A DNA stretch of 64,000 nucleotides from Poriferisodalis sp965215815 (GTDB lineage Bacteria; Actinomycetota; Acidimicrobiia; Acidimicrobiales; Poriferisodalaceae), in the NCBI RefSeq assembly GCF_965215815.1, contig NZ_CBDCEO010000012.1, forward strand, positions 1,240,001-1,304,000. Direction: 5' to 3'. Under the pieces are notes generated by a model. That model saw only the letters and a program-made list of their open reading frames with translations. It did not search any database and was not told where the DNA came from. The stretch's first letter is position 1. Every line of letters starts with the position of its first letter. Below are positions 13,332-21,015 of this stretch, in pieces. The position numbers were made by a program, and so were the translations under genes.

Positions 13332-13979
13332 TCACGAGGGGCCGTCGTGTCCCGGTGGTGCTGAGCAGCGATGTGAGCGCACGGCACCGGCCAAGTCGAA
13401 CCCGTGACGGGCCAGCCGACGCGTGCTGGCGTCGAGACGCAGTTCGGGATCGGCGAGCTGACTCTCGGTGATCCAGCGCAGAGCCTCGGACTCGTGGTTG
13501 CGGTGTGCCACCGCTCCTCGTGGTGCGCGAATGAGAAACCGAACGTCAAAGTGCAGGTGATCGGGCTCAGTGCGCGCGCGGTTGACGAACATGTGCACGT
13601 CGATGTCGATGGGATCGCTCCACACCTCGAGGCCTTGAATGCCGGTTTCCTCGGTGGCCTCACGCAGCGCTACGAAGGCCAACGAGGCCTCGCCGTCGGC
13701 GTGACCACCGGGCTGCAGCCAGCGACCGATCTTCGCGTGCAAGAGCACCAAGCCGTGGGTTGCCTCATGGTTCACCACCCAGGCGGATGCAGTGAGGTGT
13801 CCTGCGGCGCAGGAGCGATGCAGCGCATCTGAATGACGGGCGGCAAAGTCAAGCAAGCGCCGTCGGTGCATTGCCTGCACTCGGTCGCGAGGGACGAAGC
13901 TCTCGACCACCGCGATCGCTGCAGCCGGGTCGCTCGCAGCGTCGGTGTATTCGTGTCGCTGGACGAAGCGCCCAGTCAT
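13332..13979 (-). CDS. Nudix hydrolase
   Basis: 215 residues with a complete Nudix box, GHADGEASLAFVALREATEETGI at about 90-112, fitting Gx5Ex7REUxEExGU, which binds the metal used to hydrolyse a nucleoside diphosphate linked to another moiety. The preceding HAKIGRWLQPGGH and the surrounding beta-rich segments fit the family. The start overlaps the stop of the 3-methyladenine glycosylase gene by four bases. Substrate not predictable; next to a base-excision enzyme a nucleotide-cleaning role is possible but unproven. Confidence 0.88.
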   Translation of the reverse strand: MTGRFVQRHEYTDAASDPAAAIAVVESFVPRDRVQAMHRRRLLDFAARHSDALHRSCAAGHLTASAWVVNHEATHGLVLLHAKIGRWLQPGGHADGEASLAFVALREATEETGIQGLEVWSDPIDIDVHMFVNRARTEPDHLHFDVRFLIRAPRGAVAHRNHESEALRWITESQLADPELRLDASTRRLARHGFDLAGAVRSHRCSAPPGHDGPS

Positions 13980-14581
13980 CGCACGCTCACGTGTGGACTG
14001 CCGCCGTCAAACCAGCGCCACGCCAAATCGGTTCCACGACTGATGCCGATGCGGCATGCATTCCGCAGGACTGCCGGCGACCAACCGTCGTCGCAGATGC
14101 TCAGGCCGTCGGATGTTGTGAGGTCGCAGCCGTCGTGAGTGCCGTCGATGTCGAAGGCCTCGGTCAGCTTCGCCGGACCCGAACAGAGGTCCCGGCTGAC
14201 GATCCGCTTGCCGGATCCGCCCCGGCAAACAGCCATCTGCTCGCAACCGCCCATGGGTTCAAGTGCGCGCAGAAGCACAGCGTCACCCACTCCGTCCGGG
14301 GAGCACACCGCGTTCGCGCACCAATGCAATCCGTAGATCCGGTAGACGTACAGGCGCCCGGGCGGACCGAACATCGCGGCATTACGCGCCGTGCGCCCGT
14401 TCCGTGAGTGGGCGGCAGGATCGCCTTCGCCGCAATAGGCCTCCACTTCCACAATGCGGCCGGCGCGAAGCGATCCGTCGTTGTGCACGAGCAGCTTGCC
14501 GACCAGATCTGGCGCGACTTCAGGTGCCGGTCGCTCGTAGAACTCCGGCGGCAAGGGCGAGGCCGCCGACTCCATCAGCAT
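13976..14581 (-). CDS. mpg: 3-methyladenine DNA glycosylase (AAG/MPG family)
   Basis: 201 residues, normal for bacterial MPG-type enzymes that excise alkylated purines. Family segments: LVGKLLVHNDGSLRAGRIVEVEAYCGEGDPAAHSRNGRTARNAAMFG (residues about 27-73), LYVYRIYGLHWCANAV (77-92) and the conserved LCSGPAKLTEAF (about 132-143). The Glu in VEVEAY is the position of the catalytic base and the Tyr in YRIYG lies in the base-flipping region. It overlaps the end of argH by seven bases and the Nudix gene by four, so it is co-translated with the arginine genes although functionally unrelated. Confidence 0.92.
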   Translation of the reverse strand: MLMESAASPLPPEFYERPAPEVAPDLVGKLLVHNDGSLRAGRIVEVEAYCGEGDPAAHSRNGRTARNAAMFGPPGRLYVYRIYGLHWCANAVCSPDGVGDAVLLRALEPMGGCEQMAVCRGGSGKRIVSRDLCSGPAKLTEAFDIDGTHDGCDLTTSDGLSICDDGWSPAVLRNACRIGISRGTDLAWRWFDGGSPHVSVR

Positions 14582-16041
14582 CCGCCCGGCGGGCCGCCGG
14601 CGGCCGCGAGGGCGGTGTCGAGGCGGTCCAATTGGACGGCCACGGAATCGGGTCCGCCAGCGCCCGGCGATGTGCGGCTGCGGTATGCCGCCCCAGGCGC
14701 GAGCCGCTGCGCAGCCTCGGGTCCCAGGTCTGGATGAGCAGCTACGAGCTCGGTCAGCCGGTCCGCGCTGGGAGACTCCTCAGCGTCCGACAGTGCCTCA
14801 CGCACGAGCGCAGCAATGACCCCATGCGCCTCGCGAAAGGGTGTGCCGCGGGTTACCAACCACTCAGCCAGATCGGTCGCTGCGGCGAACGGGTCATCAG
14901 CGCCTGCAGCCATCGCAGGGGCGTTGAAGCTCGCCGTGCTCAGCAGTCCGTCGAGCGCCACAGTTACCAGGCGCACCGTGTCGACTGCGTCGAACAGCGG
15001 CTCTTTGTCTTCTTGAAGATCCTTGTTGTATGCGAGCGGCAGACCCTTGAGCGTCGCCAAGAACCCGGTCAGGTGACCGATCAATCGTCCCGACTTGCCA
15101 CGTGCCAACTCGGCGACGTCAGGGTTCTTCTTCTGCGGCATCATCGACGAGCCGGTGGCGAAAGCGTCGTCAAGCGTCACAAAGCCGAATTCGGCGCTCG
15201 ACCACAGCACCAGTTCCTCGCCGATGCGTGACAGGTGCACCCCCGTCATTGCCAGGCCATACAGCGTGTCGGCCACGAAGTCGCGGTCACTGACTGCGTC
15301 AAGCGAGTTCTCGAAGACTGCTGCAAATCCCAACTCGGCCGCAGTCGCGGCCGGGTCGAGCGGCAGCGACGAACCGGCCAGCGCGCCTGCACCGAGCGGC
15401 GACACGTCGGTTCGGATCCTCGCCTCGCCGAGCCGCTCGACATCGCGCAGAAGGGCCCATGCGTGCGCAGCCAGGTGGTGAGCGAGCCCAACGGGCTGGG
15501 CCTGCTGCAAATGGGTATAGCCGGGCAGCCGCACGCCGGCATCGTGTGCCTTGCGCGCCCGGTCGGCCAGCGTGCTCGCCAAGCCGCGCACCAACGGAGT
15601 CAGCTCGTCGATGGCACCGCGGGTCCACAGTCTCAGGTCGGTTGCGACTTGATCGTTGCGGCTGCGGCCGGTGTGCATCTTTGCCGCGGCCTCGCAGAGC
15701 TCGGTGGCTCGACGCTCTACCGCCGTATGAATGTCCTCGTCGGTCGGGGCCCACACCATGGCGCCCTCGGCAATCTCGGCTTCGACCTGTTCGAGCGCGG
15801 CAACTATCCCATCGTGCTCGTCGTCAGTGAGCAGGCCAACATCAGCCAGCATCGAGACGTGGGCGCGCGACGCTGCGATGTCCTCAGCAAACATTCGCTT
15901 GTCGAACGGCAGCGAGTCGTTCAGCGCCGCCAGCGCGTCTGCGGGCGCGTTGGCGAACCGGCCGTGCCACAGCGTGGTCGGGCCGGGTCCTGACGGTTGG
16001 TCCTCAGCAGTGTCGTCAGCAGGCATGATCGGGGGGCTCAC
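14575..16041 (-). CDS. argH: Argininosuccinate lyase
   Basis: 488 residues. ArgH splits argininosuccinate into arginine and fumarate, the last step of arginine synthesis. The superfamily signature is present as TGSSMMPQKKNPDVAELARGKSGRLIG (about residue 295), with the active-site loop Ser-Ser before the MPQKKNPD. Other conserved parts are MHTGRSRNDQVATDLRLW (about 117) and GYTHLQQAQPV (about 158). The N-terminal 25 residues are an unconserved acidic extension. It overlaps argR by four bases upstream and mpg downstream. The enzyme needs argininosuccinate from ArgG, whose gene is not in this window. Confidence 0.96.
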   Translation of the reverse strand: MSPPIMPADDTAEDQPSGPGPTTLWHGRFANAPADALAALNDSLPFDKRMFAEDIAASRAHVSMLADVGLLTDDEHDGIVAALEQVEAEIAEGAMVWAPTDEDIHTAVERRATELCEAAAKMHTGRSRNDQVATDLRLWTRGAIDELTPLVRGLASTLADRARKAHDAGVRLPGYTHLQQAQPVGLAHHLAAHAWALLRDVERLGEARIRTDVSPLGAGALAGSSLPLDPAATAAELGFAAVFENSLDAVSDRDFVADTLYGLAMTGVHLSRIGEELVLWSSAEFGFVTLDDAFATGSSMMPQKKNPDVAELARGKSGRLIGHLTGFLATLKGLPLAYNKDLQEDKEPLFDAVDTVRLVTVALDGLLSTASFNAPAMAAGADDPFAAATDLAEWLVTRGTPFREAHGVIAALVREALSDAEESPSADRLTELVAAHPDLGPEAAQRLAPGAAYRSRTSPGAGGPDSVAVQLDRLDTALAAAGGPPGGC

Positions 16042-16499
16042 AAATCGGCGAGTTCACGGCAGCGGCCGGCGACCGCCGCGCCACCCAATTCCTCAACGGC
16101 CACGATGAGCAGTGTGTCGTCGCCAGCCACGGTGCCGATCACGCCGTCGAAGTCGCTTCGGTCGATGGCCGAGGCCACCACGTGCGCGGACCCCGGTGGG
16201 GTGCTCAGCACGACGATGTTCTGAGACCAACGCACCTCGAGCACCCAGTCGCCGAAGACCCTGCGCAGGGTGTTCTCGGGCAGGGTCTCGGGTGCATCGG
16301 CCTCTGGCACCGCGTACACCGTGCGGCCTGCGGTGCGCATCTTGGCCACACCCATCTCGTCGAGGTCGCGGCTGACCGTGGCCTGGGTGACCTCCACTGA
16401 GCGTTCTCCCAGCAATCCGACCAGCTGTGCCTGGCTGCCGATCTCACGACTGGCAAGCAGCTCGCGGATGAGGTGCTGTCGCTGCGCCTTGGTGGTCAC
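16038..16499 (-). CDS. argR: Arginine repressor
   Basis: 153 residues from the GTG at 16499, the usual ArgR length. The N-terminal winged helix (TKAQRQHLIRELLASREIGSQAQLVGLLGE, then VTQATVSRDLDEMGV) binds ARG boxes; the C-terminal domain contains the arginine-binding, hexamer-forming segment GVIGTVAGDDTLLIVA. With arginine bound it represses arginine synthesis. The open frame runs further upstream, but the GTG overlaps the argF stop as GTGA and gives a family-length protein, so it is preferred. The likely target is the pair of ARG-box-like sites at 20867-20893 ahead of argC. Confidence 0.93.
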   Translation of the reverse strand: MTTKAQRQHLIRELLASREIGSQAQLVGLLGERSVEVTQATVSRDLDEMGVAKMRTAGRTVYAVPEADAPETLPENTLRRVFGDWVLEVRWSQNIVVLSTPPGSAHVVASAIDRSDFDGVIGTVAGDDTLLIVAVEELGGAAVAGRCRELADL

Positions 16500-17413
16500 G
16501 ACGCCTCCGGTTGGGCCGCCGCCTGCCCGGCCAGGAAGGCCAGCAGGCCACGCGCTGCATGCATCCGGTTCTCGGCCTGCTGCCAAACCCTGCTCGCCGG
16601 GCCGTCGATGACCTCGGCGGCTACCTCCTCGCCGCGGTGCGCCGGCAGGCAGTGCAAGAAGATCGCACCGTCGGCAGCCAGCGCCATCAGTTCTGGGGTG
16701 ACTTGGTACGCGCCAAACGCTTCGAGCCGTTCGGCCCGTTCGTCCTCCTGGCCCATCGACGTCCACACGTCGGTGTAGACGACATCGGCGCCCTTGACGG
16801 CCTCGGCGGGATCGGTCGTCACTGTGCACTCGCCGCCGAGGGCGGCGAGCCGGTCGAGGGTTGCCGCCGGGGGGTGGTAGCCGCCAGGTGCAGCAACCGA
16901 ACTCGGGATTCCCAGCAACGCGCAGCCAATCGCCAGCGACCGCCAGACGTTGTTGGCGTCGCCCACGAAAGCAACTCGCTCGGTGCGGTCAAAACCGAGA
17001 CACCCCTCGATCGTCAGGAGATCGGCTAGGGCTTGGCAGGGATGCGCCTCATCGGAAAGGAGGTTCACCACGGGTGCCACCTCGCAAGCGGCCATCCGGT
17101 CGAGGTGGCCGTGGAGGAACACTCGCGCTGCGACCATCGAGTGGTAGCAGGCGAGCGTCCGCACGACGTCCTCGACGGACTCGCGACCATCCATGTCCAC
17201 CTCTTCTGGGCGGATGTAGACGGGGTGCCCGCCGAGCTGTCGCACGGCAATCTCCATCGAATTGCGGGTGCGGTTCGAGGCCTTCTCGAACACCAGTGCA
17301 ACCCCGCTGCCCTTCAGTGCCGCAGGCGCAGCCGCGGCGGGGCGCGCCGACAGATCGAGCACCCAGCGCAGCTCGTCAGCAGACAGATCGTCGACTTCCA
17401 AGAAGTGCCTCAT
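16496..17413 (-). CDS. argF: Ornithine carbamoyltransferase
   Basis: 305 residues from the ATG at 17413, which overlaps the argD stop as TGATG. The enzyme makes citrulline from ornithine and carbamoyl phosphate. Carbamoyl-phosphate binding is seen in FEKASNRTRNSMEIA (the STRT-like motif, here SNRTRN), the HPCQALADL motif in DEAHPCQALADLLTI, and the ornithine loop in HCLPAHRGEEV, which carries the catalytic Cys. The VYTDVWTSMGQE segment is also typical. The open frame extends to 17452 but inside argD. Confidence 0.95.
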   Translation of the reverse strand: MRHFLEVDDLSADELRWVLDLSARPAAAAPAALKGSGVALVFEKASNRTRNSMEIAVRQLGGHPVYIRPEEVDMDGRESVEDVVRTLACYHSMVAARVFLHGHLDRMAACEVAPVVNLLSDEAHPCQALADLLTIEGCLGFDRTERVAFVGDANNVWRSLAIGCALLGIPSSVAAPGGYHPPAATLDRLAALGGECTVTTDPAEAVKGADVVYTDVWTSMGQEDERAERLEAFGAYQVTPELMALAADGAIFLHCLPAHRGEEVAAEVIDGPASRVWQQAENRMHAARGLLAFLAGQAAAQPEAS

Positions 17414-18714
17414 CAGCCGCCCCCGAGCACGCTCGCGAAGATCGCCAGGCATTCATCGATCTGTTCGCTCGACACCACCAGCGGAGGCGCGAACCGCACT
17501 GCGGTCGGCGAGATGCCATTGACGACGAGCCCGGCCTCAAGGCACGCCGCTGCAATCTCGGGGCCGCTGGCGCCGATGGCGTCAGTGTCGAGCTCGGCGG
17601 CGATGAGCAGACCCAGGCCACGAGTGTCGACGACACCGGGGACGCCCATGAGCTTTCCGGCCAGTTCTTCGCCGCGGGCCGCCGCCAACGCAGGTGCGTC
17701 GATTGCCTCCATCGTGCGCAGCACGGCTCGCGCGGCGCTCGCAGCCAAAGGCTGGCCGCCGAACGTGGTGGCGTGGTCGCCGGGCTGGAATGCACTTGCG
17801 ACCTCTCGTCGGGCCCAGACCGCTCCGATCGGCACGCCGTTGCCCAACGCCTTGGCCATTGTCACGATGTCAGGGCGCGCCGCGCCGGTCGGGCCGCCGG
17901 CCGGATCGAAGTGGTAGTGCCAGGCGAACCACTTGCCCGTTCGCGCTAAGCCGGTCTGTACCTCGTCGATGATCAGCGCCATACCGCGCTCGTCGCAGAT
18001 CTCGCGAACGCGACGCAGGTAGTCGCCGTCGCCGACGTTCACGCCGCCCTCGCCTTGGACAACTTCGAGCAGGACCGCGCAGCAGCTCGGATCCAGGGCC
18101 GCCTCAAGAGCCTCCGCGTCGTTGTAGGGCACATGGCGGAAGCCCTCAGGCAGCGGCTGGAACGTCTCGTGCTTCTCGGGCTGGCCGGTGGCGTGCAGAG
18201 TCGCCAGAGTGCGCCCGTGGAACGACCGCAGCGCGCTCACTACGACGTGGCGGCCGCGGCCGCCGTACTTGCGCGCCAGCTTGATCGCCCCTTCGAGCGA
18301 CTCGGCGCCGCTGTTGCAGAAGAAGACCTGACCGCCGCCGCCCTGCAGCCGGTCGATCGTCTGGGCCACCTCGACCTGGGGTTCGGTGCCGAAGAGGTTC
18401 GACACGTGCAGCAGCGTGCGCGCCTGGGAGTTGAGCGCGTCGGCGATGGCGGGGTGGGAGTGGCCGAGCGAAGTGACGGCTATCCCCGCCAGGAAGTCCA
18501 AGTAGCGCTTGCCGTCGCGGTCAAAGAGCTCACAGCCGCTGCCCCGCACGAACTGGACCGGCGGCGGCCCATAAGTCGGCATGAGCGGGCAGGAATCCAG
18601 CCCTGCGCCGCCCATGGCGGCGGCATGCGCGGCGTTCGGACCTGCTGACGCCGCTCCATGCGGCGGGCCATTTGCCCCAGCAGTCGATGGTGTCTGTGTC
18701 GTGGTCTGTGTCAT
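17413..18714 (-). CDS. argD: Acetylornithine aminotransferase
   Basis: 433 residues, class III PLP-dependent transaminase that converts N-acetylglutamate semialdehyde to N-acetylornithine. The PLP lysine is in DIVTMAKALGNGVPIGA (about residue 285); IIDEVQTGLARTGKW and FFCNSGAESLEGAIKLAR are further family motifs. The first 50 residues are a low-complexity Thr/Ala-rich extension carrying PPHGAASAG, encoded by a copy of the dispersed 20-bp palindromic element (18646-18665). ATG at 18714 is the start; a later start within the extension cannot be excluded. The gap to argB is 46 bases. Confidence 0.94.
   Translation of the reverse strand: MTQTTTQTPSTAGANGPPHGAASAGPNAAHAAAMGGAGLDSCPLMPTYGPPPVQFVRGSGCELFDRDGKRYLDFLAGIAVTSLGHSHPAIADALNSQARTLLHVSNLFGTEPQVEVAQTIDRLQGGGGQVFFCNSGAESLEGAIKLARKYGGRGRHVVVSALRSFHGRTLATLHATGQPEKHETFQPLPEGFRHVPYNDAEALEAALDPSCCAVLLEVVQGEGGVNVGDGDYLRRVREICDERGMALIIDEVQTGLARTGKWFAWHYHFDPAGGPTGAARPDIVTMAKALGNGVPIGAVWARREVASAFQPGDHATTFGGQPLAASAARAVLRTMEAIDAPALAAARGEELAGKLMGVPGVVDTRGLGLLIAAELDTDAIGASGPEIAAACLEAGLVVNGISPTAVRFAPPLVVSSEQIDECLAIFASVLGGG
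18646..18665 (-). repeat. Dispersed palindromic element inside argD
   Basis: Minus strand CGCCGCATGGAGCGGCGTCA, with arms GCCGC/GCGGC around ATGGA. It encodes PHGAAS in the argD frame within the non-conserved N-terminal extension. The same 20 bases occur three times in gltB and, with one change, in the second SDR gene, always in the same frame. Confidence 0.75.
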
Positions 18715-18760
18715 GTCGCTGTGGCCCTTGGGTCCATTATCTGGTCGATGGTTCGGTCGG

Positions 18761-19690
18761 TCAGCTCGTCACCAGGTGCGGCCGGTCACGGGTGATCATC
18801 GTGCCGACGCCGGCATCGGTGAACAGCTCCACGAGCACCACGTGCGGAACGCGGCCATCGAGCAGGTGGGCGCTGTTGACGCCATTGCGCACGGCGCTGA
18901 TACAGGCCTCAAGCTTCGGGATCATCCCGCCGACGATCTTCCCGCTGGCCAAACGAGCAGCGAGCGTGTCGGCCGTGGCGCGGCGGATGAGCGAGTCCGG
19001 ATCGTCGGCATCGTCGAGTAACCCCGCGACGTCGGTGAGGTAAACGACCTTCTCGGCCCCGAGAGCAGCCGCCACGGCTCCAGCCACTGTGTCCGAATTG
19101 ATGTTGTACGCCTGCCCCGTGGCGTCGGCCCCGATCGTGGAGATCACCGGGATCAGCCCTTCGGCGAGAAGGCGCTCGAGCAAGTCGGTGTTCACGTCGG
19201 TGACATCGCCTACGAAGCCCAGATCTGGGTTCCGCGCAGTCGCGGTGATGACCCTGCCGTCCTCGCCCGAGATGCCCACCGCCAGGGGGCCGTGTGCATT
19301 GATGGCACCGACGATGTCGCGGTTGACCTTGCCCACCAGCACCATGCGTGCAATGTCGAGGGTCTCCGCATCGGTCACCCTCAGCCCGTCGCGGAACTCC
19401 GACGTCTTGCCCAGGCGCGCCATGAGATCGCCGATCTGCGGCCCGCCGCCGTGAACGACCACCGGTGCCAGGCCGATCTGGCGCAGCAGCACGATGTCGG
19501 CAGCAAAGCCATCGGTCAGCGCCGTGTCGACCATGGCGTTGCCGCCGAACTTAATGACAGCGACCTTGCCCCTCCAACGGCTGATGTACGGCAACATCTC
19601 GACGAGCAACTCGGCCCGCTCGACCTGCTTGGCATGTTCTTCGTCGGCGTCGGTTGACTCATCGGAATGATCGTCGCCGGCAGCATTCAT
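18761..19690 (-). CDS. argB: Acetylglutamate kinase
   Basis: 309 residues from the ATG at 19690, which overlaps the argC stop as ATGA. It phosphorylates N-acetylglutamate. Amino-acid-kinase motifs: VAVIKFGGNAMVD (about 39-51), APVVVHGGGPQIGDLM (about 74), and the ATP-binding VVYLTDVAGLLDD (about 207) with SGKIVGGMIPKLEAC. It lacks an obvious N-terminal arginine-sensing helix beyond a Glu/Asp-rich lead. The open frame reaches 19753, but that would sit in argC. Confidence 0.95.
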   Translation of the reverse strand: MNAAGDDHSDESTDADEEHAKQVERAELLVEMLPYISRWRGKVAVIKFGGNAMVDTALTDGFAADIVLLRQIGLAPVVVHGGGPQIGDLMARLGKTSEFRDGLRVTDAETLDIARMVLVGKVNRDIVGAINAHGPLAVGISGEDGRVITATARNPDLGFVGDVTDVNTDLLERLLAEGLIPVISTIGADATGQAYNINSDTVAGAVAAALGAEKVVYLTDVAGLLDDADDPDSLIRRATADTLAARLASGKIVGGMIPKLEACISAVRNGVNSAHLLDGRVPHVVLVELFTDAGVGTMITRDRPHLVTS

Positions 19691-20769
19691 GGCATCAGCC
19701 CTGTCGTCGACAGCCCGGCCGTCTCTGGAAGGCCGAGCGCCACGTTTGCGCATTGCACCGCCCCGCCTGACGCGCCCTTCACCAGGTTGTCGATCGCGCT
19801 CAGAACGACGAGCCAGCCGGTGCGGGGATCCACCCGGGCACTGAGATGGCAGGTATTCGCGCCGAGCGTGGCCTTGGTGTGCGGAGAGTCTCGATGCACG
19901 ACCACGAAGGGTTCGTCCGCGTAGAACTCAGCCAGAACGCCGAGCGCGTCGTCGGTGGTCATGCCCTCAGTGGGCCTCGCATAGCACGTGGCCAGAATGC
20001 CGCGCACCATCGGTGCCAGATGGGGCGTAAATAGCACCTGGCAGCCGGTCACCTGCTCGATCTCGGGCGTGTGGCGGTGATCCAGCAAGCCGTAGGCCAC
20101 GAAGTCCTCGTCGACGGTCGAGAACGACGTATTGGGCTTGGGAGCGCGGCCAGCGCCGCTGACTCCCGATGCGGCATCGACGATGACGCCGGTCGTCGAG
20201 ATGTGTCCGCCGCGTGCGAACGGGACCAGCGCCAGCGCTGCCGCGGTCGGGTAGCAGCCAGGCACCGCGATGCCCGCTGCGTCGCGCAACGACTCGCGGT
20301 CGAGCTCTGGAAGGCCATAGGGGAATTCGCCCAGCAGCTCCGGCATCGGGTGCTGGGCGCCGTACCACTGCGGGTACAGCGCCGGATCGAGCAGCCGGAA
20401 ATCTGAACCCAGATCGATCACGCAGCCCACCCGCTTGTACAGGTCTGCCACCACCGGTGCGCTGGCCATGTGCGGCAACCCCAAGAAAACCGCGTCGAGT
20501 CCGACGAAGATCTCAGGGTCGTAGGCGCAGTAACGAAGGTCGCCGTAGTGAGCCGCCAGGCTGGGGTACAGGTCGCGCACTGCAGCGCCTGCTTGTGTAT
20601 CCCCGGCCACGGCCACTACGTCGAATGACCGATGCGCGGCTGCCAGTCGCAGCAGTTCCGACCCGGTAAAGCCCGACGCGCCCACTATTCCGACTCGCAC
20701 CGGCGAAGCCGCTGCCGAACCGACGCGCACGTGTGACCCCGTGTTTGTGTCCATCGCCGCCGTGTCCAT
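19687..20769 (-). CDS. argC: N-acetyl-gamma-glutamyl-phosphate reductase
   Basis: 360 residues. ArgC reduces N-acetylglutamyl phosphate with NADPH. The dinucleotide fold begins VRVGIVGASGFTGSELLRL (about 25-43), and the catalytic Cys lies in AGIAVPGCYPTAAALAL (about residue 176). HisxGxN-like parts follow (FTPHLAPMVRGI). The first 20 residues are extra; a start at the second Met is possible. It heads the operon argC-B-D-F-R-H, which has no argJ between argC and argB. ARG-box-like sites and a promoter lie upstream. Confidence 0.95.
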   Translation of the reverse strand: MDTAAMDTNTGSHVRVGSAAASPVRVGIVGASGFTGSELLRLAAAHRSFDVVAVAGDTQAGAAVRDLYPSLAAHYGDLRYCAYDPEIFVGLDAVFLGLPHMASAPVVADLYKRVGCVIDLGSDFRLLDPALYPQWYGAQHPMPELLGEFPYGLPELDRESLRDAAGIAVPGCYPTAAALALVPFARGGHISTTGVIVDAASGVSGAGRAPKPNTSFSTVDEDFVAYGLLDHRHTPEIEQVTGCQVLFTPHLAPMVRGILATCYARPTEGMTTDDALGVLAEFYADEPFVVVHRDSPHTKATLGANTCHLSARVDPRTGWLVVLSAIDNLVKGASGGAVQCANVALGLPETAGLSTTGLMP

Positions 20770-20829
20770 CTCTCGGTCCGTTTCGCTGAGAATTCGTTCC
20801 GTCCCGTCGCGGCACGCCTGGTGCGACGC

Positions 20830-20873
20830 CGCGCTTCGCAGATCACCTTACCAGCTTCAGGGCCGCTTATTCA
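20830..20873 (-). promoter_or_regulatory. Candidate argC operon promoter
   Basis: Minus strand TGAATA (complement of 20868-20873), exactly 17 bases, then TAAGGT with TG two bases before it. The -35 lies within the second ARG-box-like site, so a bound ArgR would block polymerase. Transcription would start about 65 bases before the argC ATG. Confidence 0.5.
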
Positions 20874-20894
20874 CGCATTTGCAAGTTTATTCAA
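20864..20894 (-). promoter_or_regulatory. Tandem ARG-box-like operators
   Basis: Two TGAATAA half-sites lie 20 bases apart on the minus strand (complements of 20887-20893 and 20867-20873). The first belongs to TTGAATAAACTTGCAA, a near-palindrome like the ArgR box TGAATAATTATTCA. Paired boxes about two helical turns apart are the usual arrangement for hexameric ArgR, which is encoded in the same operon. Confidence 0.6.
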
Positions 20895-21015
20895 CCATGT
20901 GCCGGACCGCCGTCCGGCAATGCGTCGGTAGACTTGTTCGCCACAGGGCCAACGACGTCCCTGGGGCCGCGAAGTGGCAACACGCCACTTCAGTTATCTC
21001 ACTGGGACGTCGCCA

